From: Nocardiopsis alba DSM 43377
Lineage (GTDB): Bacteria > Actinomycetota > Actinomycetes > Streptosporangiales > Streptosporangiaceae
DNA: 64,000 bases
Reading direction: 5' to 3'
NCBI RefSeq assembly: GCF_000341225.1
Contig: NZ_ANAC01000010.1
Span: 124,001-188,000, forward strand
The number at the start of each line of letters is the position of its first letter. Position 1 is the stretch's first letter. Below the pieces are notes generated by a model. It did not search any database, was not told where the DNA came from, and saw only the letters and a program-made list of their open reading frames with translations. This document shows, in pieces, positions 36,690 through 47,127 of the stretch. Made by a program: the position numbers and the translations under genes.

Positions 36690-38120
36690 TCAGCTGCTCA
36701 GGGAGACGGTGTCTCCGAGGCGGTGGACGCGCAGGAAGTTGGTGGAACCGGGGGTTCCGGGCGGGCTTCCGGCGACGATGACGATCTTGTCGCCCTTGTT
36801 GTAGTCGCCGAGACGGAGGAGCTCGCTCTCGACCTGGCGGACCATGTCGTCGGTGTTGTCGACCCAGGGCACCAGGTTGGTCTCGGCTCCCCAGGTGAGG
36901 GAGAGCCGTCCGCGGGTGCTCGCCTCGGTGGTGAAGGCCAGCAGCGGAATGGGGGAGCGATAGCGGGCCAGGCGCCGCGCGGTCTCACCGGACATGGTGA
37001 AGGCGACCAGGGCCTTGGCTCCGACGGTGGCGCCGATCTCGGCCGCGGCGCGGGCGATGGCCCCGCCGGTCGTCTCGGGCACCCGGTTGAGGATGTGCGA
37101 GGCCCGCAGGGATTCCTGCTCGGCGGCGCCGACGATGCGGGCCATGGTCTCGACGGTCTCGATGGGGTACTTGCCGACGCTGGTCTCTCCGGAGAGCATG
37201 ACGGCGTCCGCTCCGTCGAGGACGGCGTTGGCGACGTCGGAGGCCTCGGCGCGGGTGGGCCGGGGGGCTCCGATCATGGACTCGAGCATCTGCGTGGCGA
37301 CGATGACCGGCTTGGCCTTGTCGCGGCAGCGTTCGATGGCGCGCTTCTGCACCATGGGAACGTTCTCGAGGGGCAGCTCGACGCCCAGGTCGCCTCGGGC
37401 GACCATGACACCATCGAAGACCTCGATGATGTCGTGGAGGCGTTCGACCGCCTGGGGCTTCTCGATCTTGGCGATGAGGGGGACGGTGATGCCCTCCTCG
37501 TCCATGATGCGGTGGCATTCCTCGGCGTCGGCCGGGCTGCGGACGAAGGAGAGGGCGACCATGTCGACGCCCTGGTGGAGGGCCCAGCGCAGGTCCTCCT
37601 CGTCCTTGTCGGTGAGAGCCGGGACGCTGACGGCCACTCCGGGGAGGTTGAGTCCCTTGTGGTTGGAGACGGGTCCGCCGAAGATGACGCGGGTCTGGAC
37701 GTCCGTGCTGGTGGTCTTGGTGCACTCCAGCACGACGCGGCCGTCGTCGATCAGGACGCGGTCGCCGGGGCGGACGTCGCCGGGGAGTCCCTTGTAGGTG
37801 GTGGAGACCCGAGTGGAGTCGCCGGGGACGTCCTCGGTGGTGATGGTGAACTCGTCGCCTTCGGCGAGTTCGATGGGCCCGTCGGGGAAGGTGCCGACGC
37901 GGATCTTGGGGCCTTGGAGGTCCGCGAGGACGCCGACGGCCCGGCCCGCGTCCTTGGCGGCCTGCCTGAGGTTGGTCAGACCGGCGAGGTGGTCATCGTG
38001 GGTTCCGTGGCTGAGGTTGAGTCGCGCGACGTCGAGACCGGCGTCCACGAGACGCCGGAGGGTCTCCGGGCTCGAGGTGGCGGGTCCCAGGGTCGCGACG
38101 ATTTTTGCTCTACGTGTCAC
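36690..38120 (-). CDS. pyk: pyruvate kinase
   Basis: Converts PEP and ADP to pyruvate and ATP. About 476 residues: RRAKIVATLGPATSSPETL at the N-terminus, LNLSHGTHDDH, VGVLADLQGPKIRVG, the catalytic Lys in VPLIAKIEKPQAVE, the metal site MVARGDLGVELP and MLSGETSVGKYP, and the C-terminal regulatory domain. GTG 38120 gives the family-typical short N-terminus; GTG 38129 adds three residues. It lies near pdtaR in other actinomycetes too (from memory), with accessory genes intervening here. Confidence 0.97.
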   Translation of the reverse strand: MTRRAKIVATLGPATSSPETLRRLVDAGLDVARLNLSHGTHDDHLAGLTNLRQAAKDAGRAVGVLADLQGPKIRVGTFPDGPIELAEGDEFTITTEDVPGDSTRVSTTYKGLPGDVRPGDRVLIDDGRVVLECTKTTSTDVQTRVIFGGPVSNHKGLNLPGVAVSVPALTDKDEEDLRWALHQGVDMVALSFVRSPADAEECHRIMDEEGITVPLIAKIEKPQAVERLHDIIEVFDGVMVARGDLGVELPLENVPMVQKRAIERCRDKAKPVIVATQMLESMIGAPRPTRAEASDVANAVLDGADAVMLSGETSVGKYPIETVETMARIVGAAEQESLRASHILNRVPETTGGAIARAAAEIGATVGAKALVAFTMSGETARRLARYRSPIPLLAFTTEASTRGRLSLTWGAETNLVPWVDNTDDMVRQVESELLRLGDYNKGDKIVIVAGSPPGTPGSTNFLRVHRLGDTVSLSS

Positions 38121-38307
38121 ACGTATCACTTTAGAGCGTTCGGAGGATGAAGTGGTCTAAACCAGGTTGCGATCCGTCGTATACGAGGTGCTGCGGGGGT
38201 GAATTCGGTGACCCTCCGTGAGGGCCAGGGGGTGCGCTCCGGGGGTGGCGGGAGGCCTGGGATCGTTGCCCTGTCAGGGTTCTCGTCATCCTTCGGAGGG
38301 TTCCGTG

Positions 38308-39018
38308 GTGTCCGAACGTGACCGTGTCCTGGCCGCTCTGTCGGCCGAGGCGACCTCTTTGGAAAACGCCCTTTCGGGCCTGTCGGAGCGCGAAGCGGTC
38401 TATACCACTCGGTGTCCTCCGTGGGACGTGGCGGCGTTGGCGGTCCACACGGTGGGCTCCTTGTACCAGACGACGGTGGCGTTGGAGGGCCCCTCCCCCG
38501 CCGCCGAGGAGGTGTCGGTGTCCGCCTTCGGCTATTACCGGCCCGAGGTCCGTTTCTCCCCGGAGGTGAACCGGGCGCGGGTGGAGAGCGCGGTGGAGAA
38601 GGCGGCCCGGCGGTCGGACGCCGGGGAGCCGGGGCGGGTGTTGGGTCGCGTCCGGCGGGAGCTGTCGGCGCGTCTGGCAGTCGAGCCGCTCGACCGGGCC
38701 GTGCGGACCCGGCATGGGGACGCGATGACGTTGACGGACTACCTGTTGACGCGGGTGATGGAGCTGTCGTTGCACGGACTGGACCTGGCGGACGCGTTGG
38801 GCCGGGATCCGTGGATCTCCCCGGAGGGGCTGACCCTGGTCCGCGATGTCCTGTTCGGGGCCGCGGATCGTGACGCGTTGGAGCGGGTGCTGCCGGGGGT
38901 GTGGGACGGCGGTGAGGCGACGGTGGCGACCGTGCGCGCGGTGACGGGGCGTTCGTCGGAGCGGGTGGAACGTTCTGTTCTGGAGGCGGCCGGGGCGCGT
39001 CTTCCGGCGTTGGGCTGA
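38308..39018 (+). CDS. maleylpyruvate isomerase family (mycothiol-dependent/DinB-like) protein
   Basis: A 236-residue four-helix protein of the MDMPI N-terminal family. The signature is CPPWDVAALAVHTVGSLYQT, where W-x-V..L..H is the metal/mycothiol-site pattern, and the second region VMELSLHGLDLADALGRDP provides the E...H.xD ligands. Such proteins occur in mycothiol producers. GTG 38308 has GGAGGG seven bases upstream. The reaction is unknown; it may be a thiol-S-transferase. Confidence 0.78.
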   Translation: MSERDRVLAALSAEATSLENALSGLSEREAVYTTRCPPWDVAALAVHTVGSLYQTTVALEGPSPAAEEVSVSAFGYYRPEVRFSPEVNRARVESAVEKAARRSDAGEPGRVLGRVRRELSARLAVEPLDRAVRTRHGDAMTLTDYLLTRVMELSLHGLDLADALGRDPWISPEGLTLVRDVLFGAADRDALERVLPGVWDGGEATVATVRAVTGRSSERVERSVLEAAGARLPALG

Positions 39019-39021
39019 GGT

Positions 39022-39061
39022 GTTCCGCACTCCGGCCCCTCCCCGGAGCCGGAAGCGGAAC
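39022..39061. terminator. bidirectional terminator
   Basis: GTTCCGC/GCGGAAC (39022-39028, 39055-39061) encloses CTCCGG/CCGGAG (39030-39035, 39043-39048), a two-part stem filling the 47-bp gap between convergent stop codons. Confidence 0.6.
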
Positions 39062-39065
39062 GTCG

Positions 39066-39968
39066 TCAACGGGCGCGGCGCGGCCGGGGGAGGTCCGGGA
39101 CCAGGTGTCCGTAGGCGCGCAGGATGCGCAGGCGCTGGATGGTGCGCATCCCTTCGCGTTCGAAGGTCGCGGTGGTGTCCCAGTGGTCCCAGCAGGCGTC
39201 CCAGCCCCCGTCGGGGCGCTGCTGGTCCTCGAACACCTCGAGGTTGTGTTCGATCTCGGTGTCGGTGAACAGGGGCCGGGCGATGTGGTGGGGGTGCGAT
39301 GCCAGGTCCAACGGAGTGTGGACGTGGCCGGTGGCGCGCGGGTGCACGTCGATGACGGCGCGGATCATGGTGGACAGGTGGTTCATCGCGGTCAGCGCGC
39401 GTGGCCGGTCGGGCACGTACTGGAGGAATCGACAGATACCGATGGCCTCGTGCGGGTCGGTCCAGCCGAGCGCGTCGATCCTCTTCCAGCAGAAGGCCGT
39501 GGCGTGGTCGCGCCACGGGTGGGTGATGTGGTTCTTGTGCAGCAACCCCGTGATGCTCGCGGTGACGTCGAGACGGCTGGAGAAGTCGGTGGTGTGCTGG
39601 TACCAGGGCGCGGCCTCGGTGTGGCGGACGTTGGGCAGCACGTCGGGCAGCCCTCCGTCGTCGTTGGAGACCGAGGTCAGGTAGCGACAGACGCCGTAGC
39701 CGAGATCCTCGGGGATCGTTCCCAGTTCGTCGAGGTGGCGCAGGGCCAGTTCGGTGGCCACGGGCTGGCTGGAGTGCCCACGCAGGTCGGGGTCGAGGCT
39801 GTTGCCGTAACCCCCGTCGAGATTGCGGTGGGCGACCAGGGCGGCACGCACGGGTTCCGCCGGTCCGGACTGGAAGTGGTAGGCGAAGCGGTGCCGGTCG
39901 ACGAGCCGGGCGCTGCGCATGATGAAGTGCTCTGCTGCGCGGTAGGAGTCCCAGGTCACAACGGTCAT
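39066..39968 (-). CDS. alpha/alpha-toroid (prenyltransferase/squalene-oxidase repeat) protein
   Basis: A 300-residue protein of unknown function. Repeats typical of terpenoid-cyclase/prenyltransferase toroids are visible: HRNLDGGYGNSLDPDLRG, SNDDGGLPDVLPN and DQQRPDGGWDACWDHWD, with DGG turns between helix pairs. No DDxxD or catalytic DxDD motif is seen, so enzymatic cyclisation is not supported. ATG 39968 starts MTVVTWDSYRAAEHFI, a helix common in such stand-alone proteins. An in-frame extension to 40022 seems non-native. Confidence 0.7.
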   Translation of the reverse strand: MTVVTWDSYRAAEHFIMRSARLVDRHRFAYHFQSGPAEPVRAALVAHRNLDGGYGNSLDPDLRGHSSQPVATELALRHLDELGTIPEDLGYGVCRYLTSVSNDDGGLPDVLPNVRHTEAAPWYQHTTDFSSRLDVTASITGLLHKNHITHPWRDHATAFCWKRIDALGWTDPHEAIGICRFLQYVPDRPRALTAMNHLSTMIRAVIDVHPRATGHVHTPLDLASHPHHIARPLFTDTEIEHNLEVFEDQQRPDGGWDACWDHWDTTATFEREGMRTIQRLRILRAYGHLVPDLPRPRRAR

Positions 39969-40031
39969 GCTTCGACGGTAAGCACACATACCCGGTGGGT
40001 GAATAGCGCGACGGGGATCCATTCGCGATCT

Positions 40032-40415
40032 TTACGCCCGGTTCTCAGAGGAGTGGCGTTGGCGACGTCTGTGGAGGATGAGGGCGCCGATCCAGGACAC
40101 CGCGACGCTGAGGGCGACGAGGAGCTGGACGGTGAGGAGGTGCTCCCGCGGGTAGACGACGCCGGTGAGGTAGTGCTCGATGAAGCCGCCGGGCGGGAGT
40201 CCGGCCTGTCCGGCCCTCTCACGGCCCCAGGTCTCGAGGTCGGTGAGGGGGCAGTCCCAGCCGATGAGGGTGATGCCGAGCCCGTAGAGCGCGCAGGCCA
40301 TGTGCGGCCAGAGAGCGGGGAGGCGGTACCAGGCGAGGTAGCCGCCGACGGCCACGTAGACGAGGAAGGCCATGTGAAGGACCATGGCCCCCTCGCCGAC
40401 GAGCCGGTAGATCAT
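40032..40415 (-). CDS. DUF2784 small membrane protein
   Basis: About 127 residues with three or four transmembrane segments. The family pattern is MIYRLVGEGAMVLHMAFLVY at the start, then a conserved GWDCPLTDLETWGRERAG loop and FIEHYLTGVVYP. ATG 40415 matches the usual N-terminus; an in-frame ATG at 40451 would add 12 residues. Function unknown; inner membrane. Confidence 0.8.
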   Translation of the reverse strand: MIYRLVGEGAMVLHMAFLVYVAVGGYLAWYRLPALWPHMACALYGLGITLIGWDCPLTDLETWGRERAGQAGLPPGGFIEHYLTGVVYPREHLLTVQLLVALSVAVSWIGALILHRRRQRHSSENRA

Positions 40416-40460
40416 CCTTCGAGGGTAGGTGTCGGTCGCGGAGGGTGTCATCCCTCGGCC

Positions 40461-40493
40461 GGGGAGGGGCCGGGACGAACCCGGCCCCTCCCC
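40461..40493 (-). terminator. gltBD terminator
   Basis: GGGGAGGGGCCGGG (40461-40474) and CCCGGCCCCTCCCC (40480-40493) form a perfect 14-bp stem with loop ACGAA, 17 bp past the gltD stop. Confidence 0.85.
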
Positions 40494-40509
40494 CGCTCGA
40501 CCTGCCCCC

Positions 40510-41964
<1,455 letters not shown>

Positions 41965-41990
41965 GTTCTTCCTCCTTTCGGTTGCGGGGC

Positions 41991-44900
41991 TCAGGACTGC
42001 GCGGAGGCCATGACGGCCTCGTCGACGTCGCGGCCTTCTCGTTCGGCCTCGGCCCTGGCGAGGAGGACCCTCTTGTAGTCGCGCGGCATGATCTTGGCGA
42101 TGCGGTCCAGGCCGCGGTCGCCCTGGGCCAGGAGACGTTCGGCGACGGCGGAGCCGGTCTCGGCGTGGTGGCGTTCGAGGATGTCGGTGAGGAAGGTCCG
42201 GTCCTCTTCGGTGGTCTCCTCGATCTCGACCATGTCGCCGTTGACGTTCTCGGGGTTCAGGTCGAGGACGTAGGCGATGCCTCCGGACATGCCGGCGGCG
42301 AGGTTGCGTCCGGTGCGGCCGAGGATGACGGCGCGGCCTCCGGTCATGTATTCGCAGCCGTGGTCGCCGATGCCCTCGACGACGGCGGTGGCGCCGGAGT
42401 TGCGGACGCAGAAGCGTTCGCCGACGACACCGCGGAGGAGGATCTCTCCGGAGGTGGCTCCATAGCCGATGACGTTTCCGGCGATGATGTGCTCTTCGGC
42501 GACGAGGGCGCTGTCGGTGTGGGGGCGGACGATGATCCGGCCTCCGGACAGGCCCTTGCCGACGTAGTCGTTGGCGTCTCCCCGGAGTCGCAGGGTGATG
42601 CCCTTGGGCACGAAGGCGCCGAAGGACTGACCGGCGGTTCCGGTGAAGGTGACGTCGATGGTGTCGGTGGGCAGGCCTCGGGCCCCGTGGCGTCGGGTGA
42701 CCTCGTATCCGAGCATGGTGCCGACGGTGCGGTTGACGTTGCGGACGGGCAGTTCGAGCACGACGGGTCGACCGAAGTCGAGGGCCCCTTCGCTGAGCTG
42801 GACGAGGGTGTTGTCCAGGGCCTTGTCGAGGCCGTGGTCCTGCTTACGGCGGTGGGAGCGGTGGTCTCCGGCGAGGGGCTCGACCTCGTGGAGGATCGGC
42901 GACAGGTCCAGGCCCTGGGCCTTCCAGTGGTCGACGGCGTCGGTGGTGTCGAGCAGGTCGACGGAGCCGATGGCCTCGTCCAGGCTGCGGAAGCCGAGCG
43001 CGGCCAGGTACTCGCGGACCTCTTGGGCGATGAACTCGAAGAAGTTGACGATGTACTCGGCCTTGCCGGAGAACCGTTCCCGCAGGAGGGGGTTCTGGGT
43101 GGCGACGCCGACGGGGCAGGTGTCGAGGTGGCAGACGCGCATCATCACGCAGCCGGAGACGACGAGGGGCGCGGTGGCGAAGCCGTACTCCTCGGCGCCG
43201 AGGAGGGCCGCGACGACGACGTCGCGTCCGGTCTTCATCTGGCCGTCGGCCTGGACGACGATACGGTCGCGCAGGCCGTTGAGCAGCAGGGTCTGCTGGG
43301 TCTCGGCGAGGCCGAGCTCCCAGGGGGTGCCCGCGTGCTTGAGCGAGGTCAGCGGTGAGGCGCCGGTGCCACCGTCGTGTCCGGAGATGAGGACGACGTC
43401 GGCGTGCGCCTTGGACACCCCGGTGGCGACGGTGCCCACGCCGGCCTCGGAGACCAGCTTGACGTGGACGCGCGCGGAGGGGTTGGCGTTCTTGAGGTCG
43501 TGGATGAGCTGGGCGAGGTCCTCGATGGAGTAGATGTCGTGGTGGGGCGGCGGCGAGATGAGGCCGACGCCGGGGGTGGAGTGCCGGGTGTCGGCGACCC
43601 ACGGGTAGACCTTGTGGCCGGGGAGCTGGCCGCCTTCGCCGGGCTTGGCGCCCTGGGCCATCTTGATCTGGATGTCGTCGGCGTTGCCGAGGTAGTGCGA
43701 GGTGACACCGAAGCGTCCGGAGGCGACCTGCTTGATGGCGCTGCGGCGCAGGTCGCCGTTGGCGTCGGGGGTGAAGCGGGCCGGGTCCTCGCCGCCCTCT
43801 CCGGTGTTGGACTTGCCGCCGAGGCGGTTCATCGCGATGGCGAGGGTCTCGTGGGCCTCGGCTGAGATGGAGCCGTAGGACATGGCCCCGGTGGAGAAGC
43901 GCTTGACGATGGCGGAGACGGGTTCGACCTCGTCGATCGGCACGGGTTCGCGCACGCCCTCCTTGAGGCGGAAGAGTCCGCGGAGGGTCATGAGCCGTTC
44001 GGCCTGGTCGTCGACCTTGCTCGTGTACTCCTTGAAGATCTCGTACTTGCGGACCCGGGTGGAGTGCTGGAGCTTGAAGACGGTCTCGGGGTCGAACAGG
44101 TGCGGTTCGCCCTCGCGGCGCCACTGGTACTCGCCGCCGACCTCCAGGCGCCGGTGGGCGGCCGGGGTGGCGGTGTGGGCGTGGCGGTGGCGGAGGGCGA
44201 CCTCCTCGGCGAGGACGTCGAGGCCGACGCCGCCGAGTCGGGAGGTGGTGCCGGTGAAGCAGCGGTCGATGACGTCCTGGCCCAGGCCGAGGGCCTCGAA
44301 GATCTGGGCGCCGGTGTAGGAGCCGACCGTGGAGACGCCGATCTTGGACATGATCTTGAGGACGCCCTTGGCGTAGGCCTTGAGGGTGTTGCGGGCGGCG
44401 GTGTCGGCGTCGATGTCGCCGAGGGTGCCGCGTCGGACCAGGTCGCGGACGGTCTCCAGCGCCAGGTAGGGGTTGACGGCGGAGGCGCCGTAACCGATGA
44501 GGAGTGCCACGTGGTGGCATTCGCGGACGTCGCCGGCCTCGACGAGGAGACCGACCTCGGTGCGGGTCTTCTCGCGGACGAGGTGGTGGTGGACGGCCCC
44601 GGTCAGCAGGAGCGAGGGGATCGGGGCCCGGTCGGCGTCGGCGTTCCGGTCGCTGAGGACGAGGATGCGGGCGCCGGCGGCGATGGCCTCGGAGACCTCG
44701 GTCTCGATCCGGTCGAGGCGGGCGCTCAGGGCGTCGCCGCCTCCGTCGACGGGGTAGGTGCCGTCGATGGTGTGGGTGCGCAGCGCCGGGTCGGTCTCTC
44801 CGGCGGCGACGATGGCGGCGAGGTCGCTCTGGTCGACGACGGGGGTGGGCAGCGCGAGACGGCGGGCGGCCTCGGGGTTCGGTCCACGGTGCAGGAGGTT

Positions 44901-46553
44901 GCTCTCCGCGCCGAGGAGGGTGGTGAGGCTGGTGACCATCTCCTCGCGGATGGCGTCCAGCGGCGGGTTGGTGACCTGTGCGAAGTTCTGCGAGAAGTAG
45001 TCGAAGAGCAGGCGCGGTCGGGTGGAGAGGGCGGCGACGGGGGTGTCGGTGCCCATGGATCCGATGGGTTCGGCGCCGGTGCGGGCCATCGGGGTGAGGA
45101 TGACGCGGAGCTCCTCCTCGGTGTAGCCGAACACCTGCCGGGCGCGGTCGGGTTCGGTGACCGGGGCGGGGTCGGCCTCGGGGAGGTCGTCGAGGTGGAC
45201 GATGCCGTTCTCGACCCACTCCCGGTAGGGGTGTTCGGCGGCGAGCTCGGCCTTGATCTCCTCGTCCTCGATGATGCGCCCTTGGGCGGTGTCGACGACG
45301 AAGATGCGGCCGGGCTGGAGTCGGCCCTTGCGGACGATGGTGGCGGGGTCCAGGTCGAGGACGCCGGCCTCGGAGGCCAGGACGACGAGGCCGTCCTCGG
45401 TGACCCAGTAGCGGCCGGGGCGCAGTCCGTTGCGGTCCAGGACGGAGCCGACGATGGTGCCGTCGGTGAAGGACACCGAGGCGGGGCCGTCCCAGGGCTC
45501 CATGAGGGTGGAGTGGTACTCGTAGAAGGCCCGGACGGCCGGGTCCATCGTGGTGTGGTTCTCCCAGGGCTCGGGGATCATCATGAGGACGGCGTGCGGC
45601 AGGCCGCGTCCGCCCAGGTGGAGGAGTTCCAGGACGTCGTCGAAGGAGGCGGTGTCGGAGTCGTCGGGGTCGACGATGGGCAGGATCCGCTCCAGGTCGC
45701 CGGGGATGAGATCGGTGGCGAGTCCGGCCTCGCGGGACCGCATCATGTTCCGGTTGCCCTTGACCGTGTTGATCTCCCCGTTGTGCGCGACGTAGCGGAA
45801 CGGGTGGGCGAGCGGCCAGGAGGGGAACGTGTTGGTGGAGAACCGGGAGTGGACCAGGGCCAGGCCGGAGGTGTAGCGCCGGTCGGACAGGTCGGGGAAG
45901 AACGGTTCGAGCTGGGGCGTGGTGAGCATGCCCTTGTAGGCGATGGTGCGCGGGGACAGGCTCGGGAAGTAGGCGCCGGTCTCGTGTTCGGCGCGCTTGC
46001 GGACGCAGTAGGTGTGGCGTTCGAGGTCGATGCCGGTGAGGCCTTCGGTGGGGGTGCCCTCGCGTCCGGTGACGAAGATCTGCCCGAAGTAGGGCATGGA
46101 CTCGCGGGCGGCGGGCCCGCTGTAGCGGGGCTCGAAGGGGACCTCGCGCCAGCCGAGCAGGGTCAGTCCCTCGTCGGCGACGATGGCGTCGATCTCGGCG
46201 ACGACCGAGGCGCGTTCGGCGGCGTCGACGGGGAGGAATCCGATACCGGTGGCGTAGGCGCCGGCCTCGGGGAGTTCGAAGTCGCAGACCTCGCTGTAGA
46301 GCTCGTGCGGGATCTGGGTGAGGATGCCCGCGCCGTCGCCGTCGTCGGGGTCGGCTCCGGAGGCGCCCCGGTGGTCGAGGTTGCGCAGGACGGTGAGGGC
46401 CTTGCTCACGGTGTCGTGGGTGCGGCGCCCGGTGAGGTCGGCGACGAAGCCGAGTCCACAGGCGTCGTGCTCGTGGGCGGGGTCGTAGAGGCCCTGGGGG
46501 GACGGTCCGGTGTTCGTTCGGGCGGACGAACGTCGCACGTGTTCAGCGGGCAT
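41991..46553 (-). CDS. gltB: glutamate synthase large subunit
   Basis: Makes two glutamates from glutamine and 2-oxoglutarate. 1520 residues; the ATG at 46553 follows AGGAGG four bases upstream, and longer readings to 46925 lack family sequence. A short propeptide precedes the N-terminal nucleophile Cys32 in [16 protein letters not shown]. Then follow the amidotransferase domain ([19 protein letters not shown]), the FMN-binding synthase domain ([36 protein letters not shown]), the 3Fe-4S site [13 protein letters not shown], and the C-terminal GXGXG beta-helix. Operon with gltD. Confidence 0.97.
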   Translation of the reverse strand: MPAEHVRRSSARTNTGPSPQGLYDPAHEHDACGLGFVADLTGRRTHDTVSKALTVLRNLDHRGASGADPDDGDGAGILTQIPHELYSEVCDFELPEAGAYATGIGFLPVDAAERASVVAEIDAIVADEGLTLLGWREVPFEPRYSGPAARESMPYFGQIFVTGREGTPTEGLTGIDLERHTYCVRKRAEHETGAYFPSLSPRTIAYKGMLTTPQLEPFFPDLSDRRYTSGLALVHSRFSTNTFPSWPLAHPFRYVAHNGEINTVKGNRNMMRSREAGLATDLIPGDLERILPIVDPDDSDTASFDDVLELLHLGGRGLPHAVLMMIPEPWENHTTMDPAVRAFYEYHSTLMEPWDGPASVSFTDGTIVGSVLDRNGLRPGRYWVTEDGLVVLASEAGVLDLDPATIVRKGRLQPGRIFVVDTAQGRIIEDEEIKAELAAEHPYREWVENGIVHLDDLPEADPAPVTEPDRARQVFGYTEEELRVILTPMARTGAEPIGSMGTDTPVAALSTRPRLLFDYFSQNFAQVTNPPLDAIREEMVTSLTTLLGAESNLLHRGPNPEAARRLALPTPVVDQSDLAAIVAAGETDPALRTHTIDGTYPVDGGGDALSARLDRIETEVSEAIAAGARILVLSDRNADADRAPIPSLLLTGAVHHHLVREKTRTEVGLLVEAGDVRECHHVALLIGYGASAVNPYLALETVRDLVRRGTLGDIDADTAARNTLKAYAKGVLKIMSKIGVSTVGSYTGAQIFEALGLGQDVIDRCFTGTTSRLGGVGLDVLAEEVALRHRHAHTATPAAHRRLEVGGEYQWRREGEPHLFDPETVFKLQHSTRVRKYEIFKEYTSKVDDQAERLMTLRGLFRLKEGVREPVPIDEVEPVSAIVKRFSTGAMSYGSISAEAHETLAIAMNRLGGKSNTGEGGEDPARFTPDANGDLRRSAIKQVASGRFGVTSHYLGNADDIQIKMAQGAKPGEGGQLPGHKVYPWVADTRHSTPGVGLISPPPHHDIYSIEDLAQLIHDLKNANPSARVHVKLVSEAGVGTVATGVSKAHADVVLISGHDGGTGASPLTSLKHAGTPWELGLAETQQTLLLNGLRDRIVVQADGQMKTGRDVVVAALLGAEEYGFATAPLVVSGCVMMRVCHLDTCPVGVATQNPLLRERFSGKAEYIVNFFEFIAQEVREYLAALGFRSLDEAIGSVDLLDTTDAVDHWKAQGLDLSPILHEVEPLAGDHRSHRRKQDHGLDKALDNTLVQLSEGALDFGRPVVLELPVRNVNRTVGTMLGYEVTRRHGARGLPTDTIDVTFTGTAGQSFGAFVPKGITLRLRGDANDYVGKGLSGGRIIVRPHTDSALVAEEHIIAGNVIGYGATSGEILLRGVVGERFCVRNSGATAVVEGIGDHGCEYMTGGRAVILGRTGRNLAAGMSGGIAYVLDLNPENVNGDMVEIEETTEEDRTFLTDILERHHAETGSAVAERLLAQGDRGLDRIAKIMPRDYKRVLLARAEAEREGRDVDEAVMASAQS

Positions 46554-47127
46554 CGGTCCTCCTGTCGTCATGAAGTGGGCTTTTGTGAAAAGCGCGTTCG
46601 GGACGACGTTGGCCCTGCTGCGTGCGTGATTCTGTTGTGCTCTCGCCGGGACGCTCCCGCCGGGGCGGGTGTGTTCCCGATGCCGGAAGGGTGCGCGCCT
46701 CGGAGGGTCGGCGGTGGTCGGGGTGCCCGTGGTTCGGGCCTCCGCCACCGTTCGACGTGGGCGGCACGCTGTGTCGAACGGGTCGGTGACGGCGCCGCGG
46801 TGCGCTCTCTCCGGTCCCGTTCGCGTCCGCCCGATGCGAGGCGACGCGTGTTCCTCTCGGGGTCGTTCCCGAGGGATCCGGCTCAGCGAATGTTTCCACG
46901 AGGAAACTTCACCAAACCTCTCCATGTCAAGACATCACCCTCGGGTGGTGTCCGTTTCACCTCCCTTCGGGGAGGTTCCATGGTGAAGTTCGTGCTGGTC
47001 ACGAGGGTGTGGTGGGCTTCGGGGCGGGGTGGGGGGACGCTTCGGGAGTGATGTCCCCCTCATCGGTGACGTACCTGTCCCGGCCCGTGTCGCCGCACAC
47101 GTGCGTGTGCCGTGGGAGGATCGCCAG
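46554..47127. other. divergent regulatory region between gltB and the BpsA-like gene
   Basis: About 570 bp. The gltB-proximal 330 bp shows no clear motif. The remainder contains a compact set of inverted repeats (46892-46989), annotated separately. A TTGACA-like hexamer occurs on the minus strand in it (near 46927), but without a good -10 at 17 bp. No gene is supported. Confidence 0.6.
46892..46989. promoter_or_regulatory. candidate structured RNA element, three-way-junction fold
   Basis: Nested repeats: an outer 9-bp stem ACTTCACCA (46906-46914) / TGGTGAAGT (46981-46989) encloses hairpin GACATCACCC/GGGTGGTGTC (46931-46952) and hairpin ACCTCCC-TTCG-GGGAGGT (46959-46976). GTTTCC-ACGA-GGAAAC (46892-46907) abuts it. 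The UUCG tetraloop exists on the plus-strand transcript, which would be the BpsA-like gene's leader. AACCTC (46915-46920) could alternatively pair with GAGGTT (46972-46977), giving a possible two-state switch. No known riboswitch class was recognised. Confidence 0.45.

Noticed and set aside
46892..46989. Known glycine, SAM-IV or cobalamin riboswitch
   Set aside because: The conserved core sequences of those classes were not found in either orientation; only the secondary-structure potential is supported.
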